Below, one piece after another: positions 6,143 to 6,336 of a stretch of 6,336 bases of DNA. The translations under genes were made by a program, and so were the position numbers. Position 1 is the stretch's first letter, and each line of letters begins with the position of its first letter. A model generated the notes under the pieces. It had not been told where the DNA came from and did no database searches. It saw only the letters and a list, made by a program, of their open reading frames with translations. The stretch is from Gammaproteobacteria bacterium (GTDB lineage: Bacteria; Pseudomonadota; Gammaproteobacteria; UWMA-0217), in NCBI GenBank assembly GCA_027031685.1, contig JALVPS010000463.1:1-6336 (forward strand), written 5' to 3'.

Positions 6143-6336
6143 ATGCCTCAGACGATCAACACCAACATCATGTCCCTCAACGCCCAGCGGCACCTGGACA
6201 GCTCCCAGGCGCTGCTGGCCCGCTCCATCGAGCGCCTGTCCTCCGGCCTGCGCATCAACAGCGCCAAGGACGACGCCGCCGGCATGGCCGTCGCCGAGGG
6301 CATGACCTCCAAGATCCGCGGCCTCAACGTGGCCAA
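6143..6336 (+). CDS. fliC: Flagellin FliC, N-terminal part (3' end outside window)
   Basis: 64 complete codons of a flagellin, cut by the window edge. Flagellin is exported through the flagellar type III apparatus and polymerises into the filament. The start MPQTINTNIMSLNAQRHLDS matches the conserved D0 helix, and IERLSSGLRINSAKDDAAGM (residues 29-48) is the flagellin N-terminal signature, followed by the start of D1 (AVAEGMTSKIRGLNVA). ATG 6143 is set by GGGAG 5 bases upstream and by the usual flagellin N-terminus. Transcription is from the sigma-28 promoter at 6024-6050. The variable surface domain, where FliB would act, lies outside the window. The symbol fliC is used in the general sense; it could be named fla or hag in this genome. 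Confidence 0.95.
   Translation, partial: MPQTINTNIMSLNAQRHLDSSQALLARSIERLSSGLRINSAKDDAAGMAVAEGMTSKIRGLNVA

Overview
The window is part of a flagellar gene cluster from a GC-rich bacterium. The flgI-flgJ-flgK-flgL order, a two-domain FlgJ (rod-binding part fused to a muramidase), and sigma-28 promoters of the form TCAAG-N14-GCCGATAA all point to a gammaproteobacterium. The species cannot be named from the sequence.

Layout. Positions 1-298 hold the 3' end of flgI (P-ring protein). After it come flgJ (313-1299, rod scaffold and peptidoglycan hydrolase), flgK (1424-3304) and flgL (3309-4511), the two hook-filament junction proteins. All are on the + strand. A strong stem-loop terminator (about 4534-4572) ends flgL and probably also the gene that meets it head-on. 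That gene, on the - strand (4596-5798), is a FliB-type flagellin lysine methyltransferase with a cysteine cluster. Between its start and the flagellin gene lies a divergent intergenic region (5799-6142). The window ends inside the N-terminal part of a flagellin gene (fliC, 6143 onward, + strand).

Regulation. Two near-identical sigma-28 (FliA) promoters are visible, with the same 11-base spacer between 8-base elements. One overlaps the end of flgJ and drives flgK-flgL (1281-1307). The other drives fliC (6024-6050). GCCGATAA was found only at these two places. This fits the usual class III timing: the junction proteins and the filament are made after the hook-basal body is finished and FlgM is exported. 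flgI and flgJ would be read from an upstream middle-class promoter outside the window, and read-through from flgJ into flgKL is possible.

How the genes work together. FlgI forms the P-ring around the rod. FlgJ caps the growing rod and opens the peptidoglycan. FlgK and FlgL join hook to filament. FliC is the filament subunit, and FliB would methylate lysines on it. The locus is mostly ordinary. The points worth a second look are the inverted fliB beside fliC, the shared beta-rich module in FlgK (two copies) and FlgL (one copy), the hairpin at the predicted 5' end of the flgKL transcript, and repeats in the fliB-fliC intergenic region. I saw no mobile element, CRISPR array, tRNA or rRNA.
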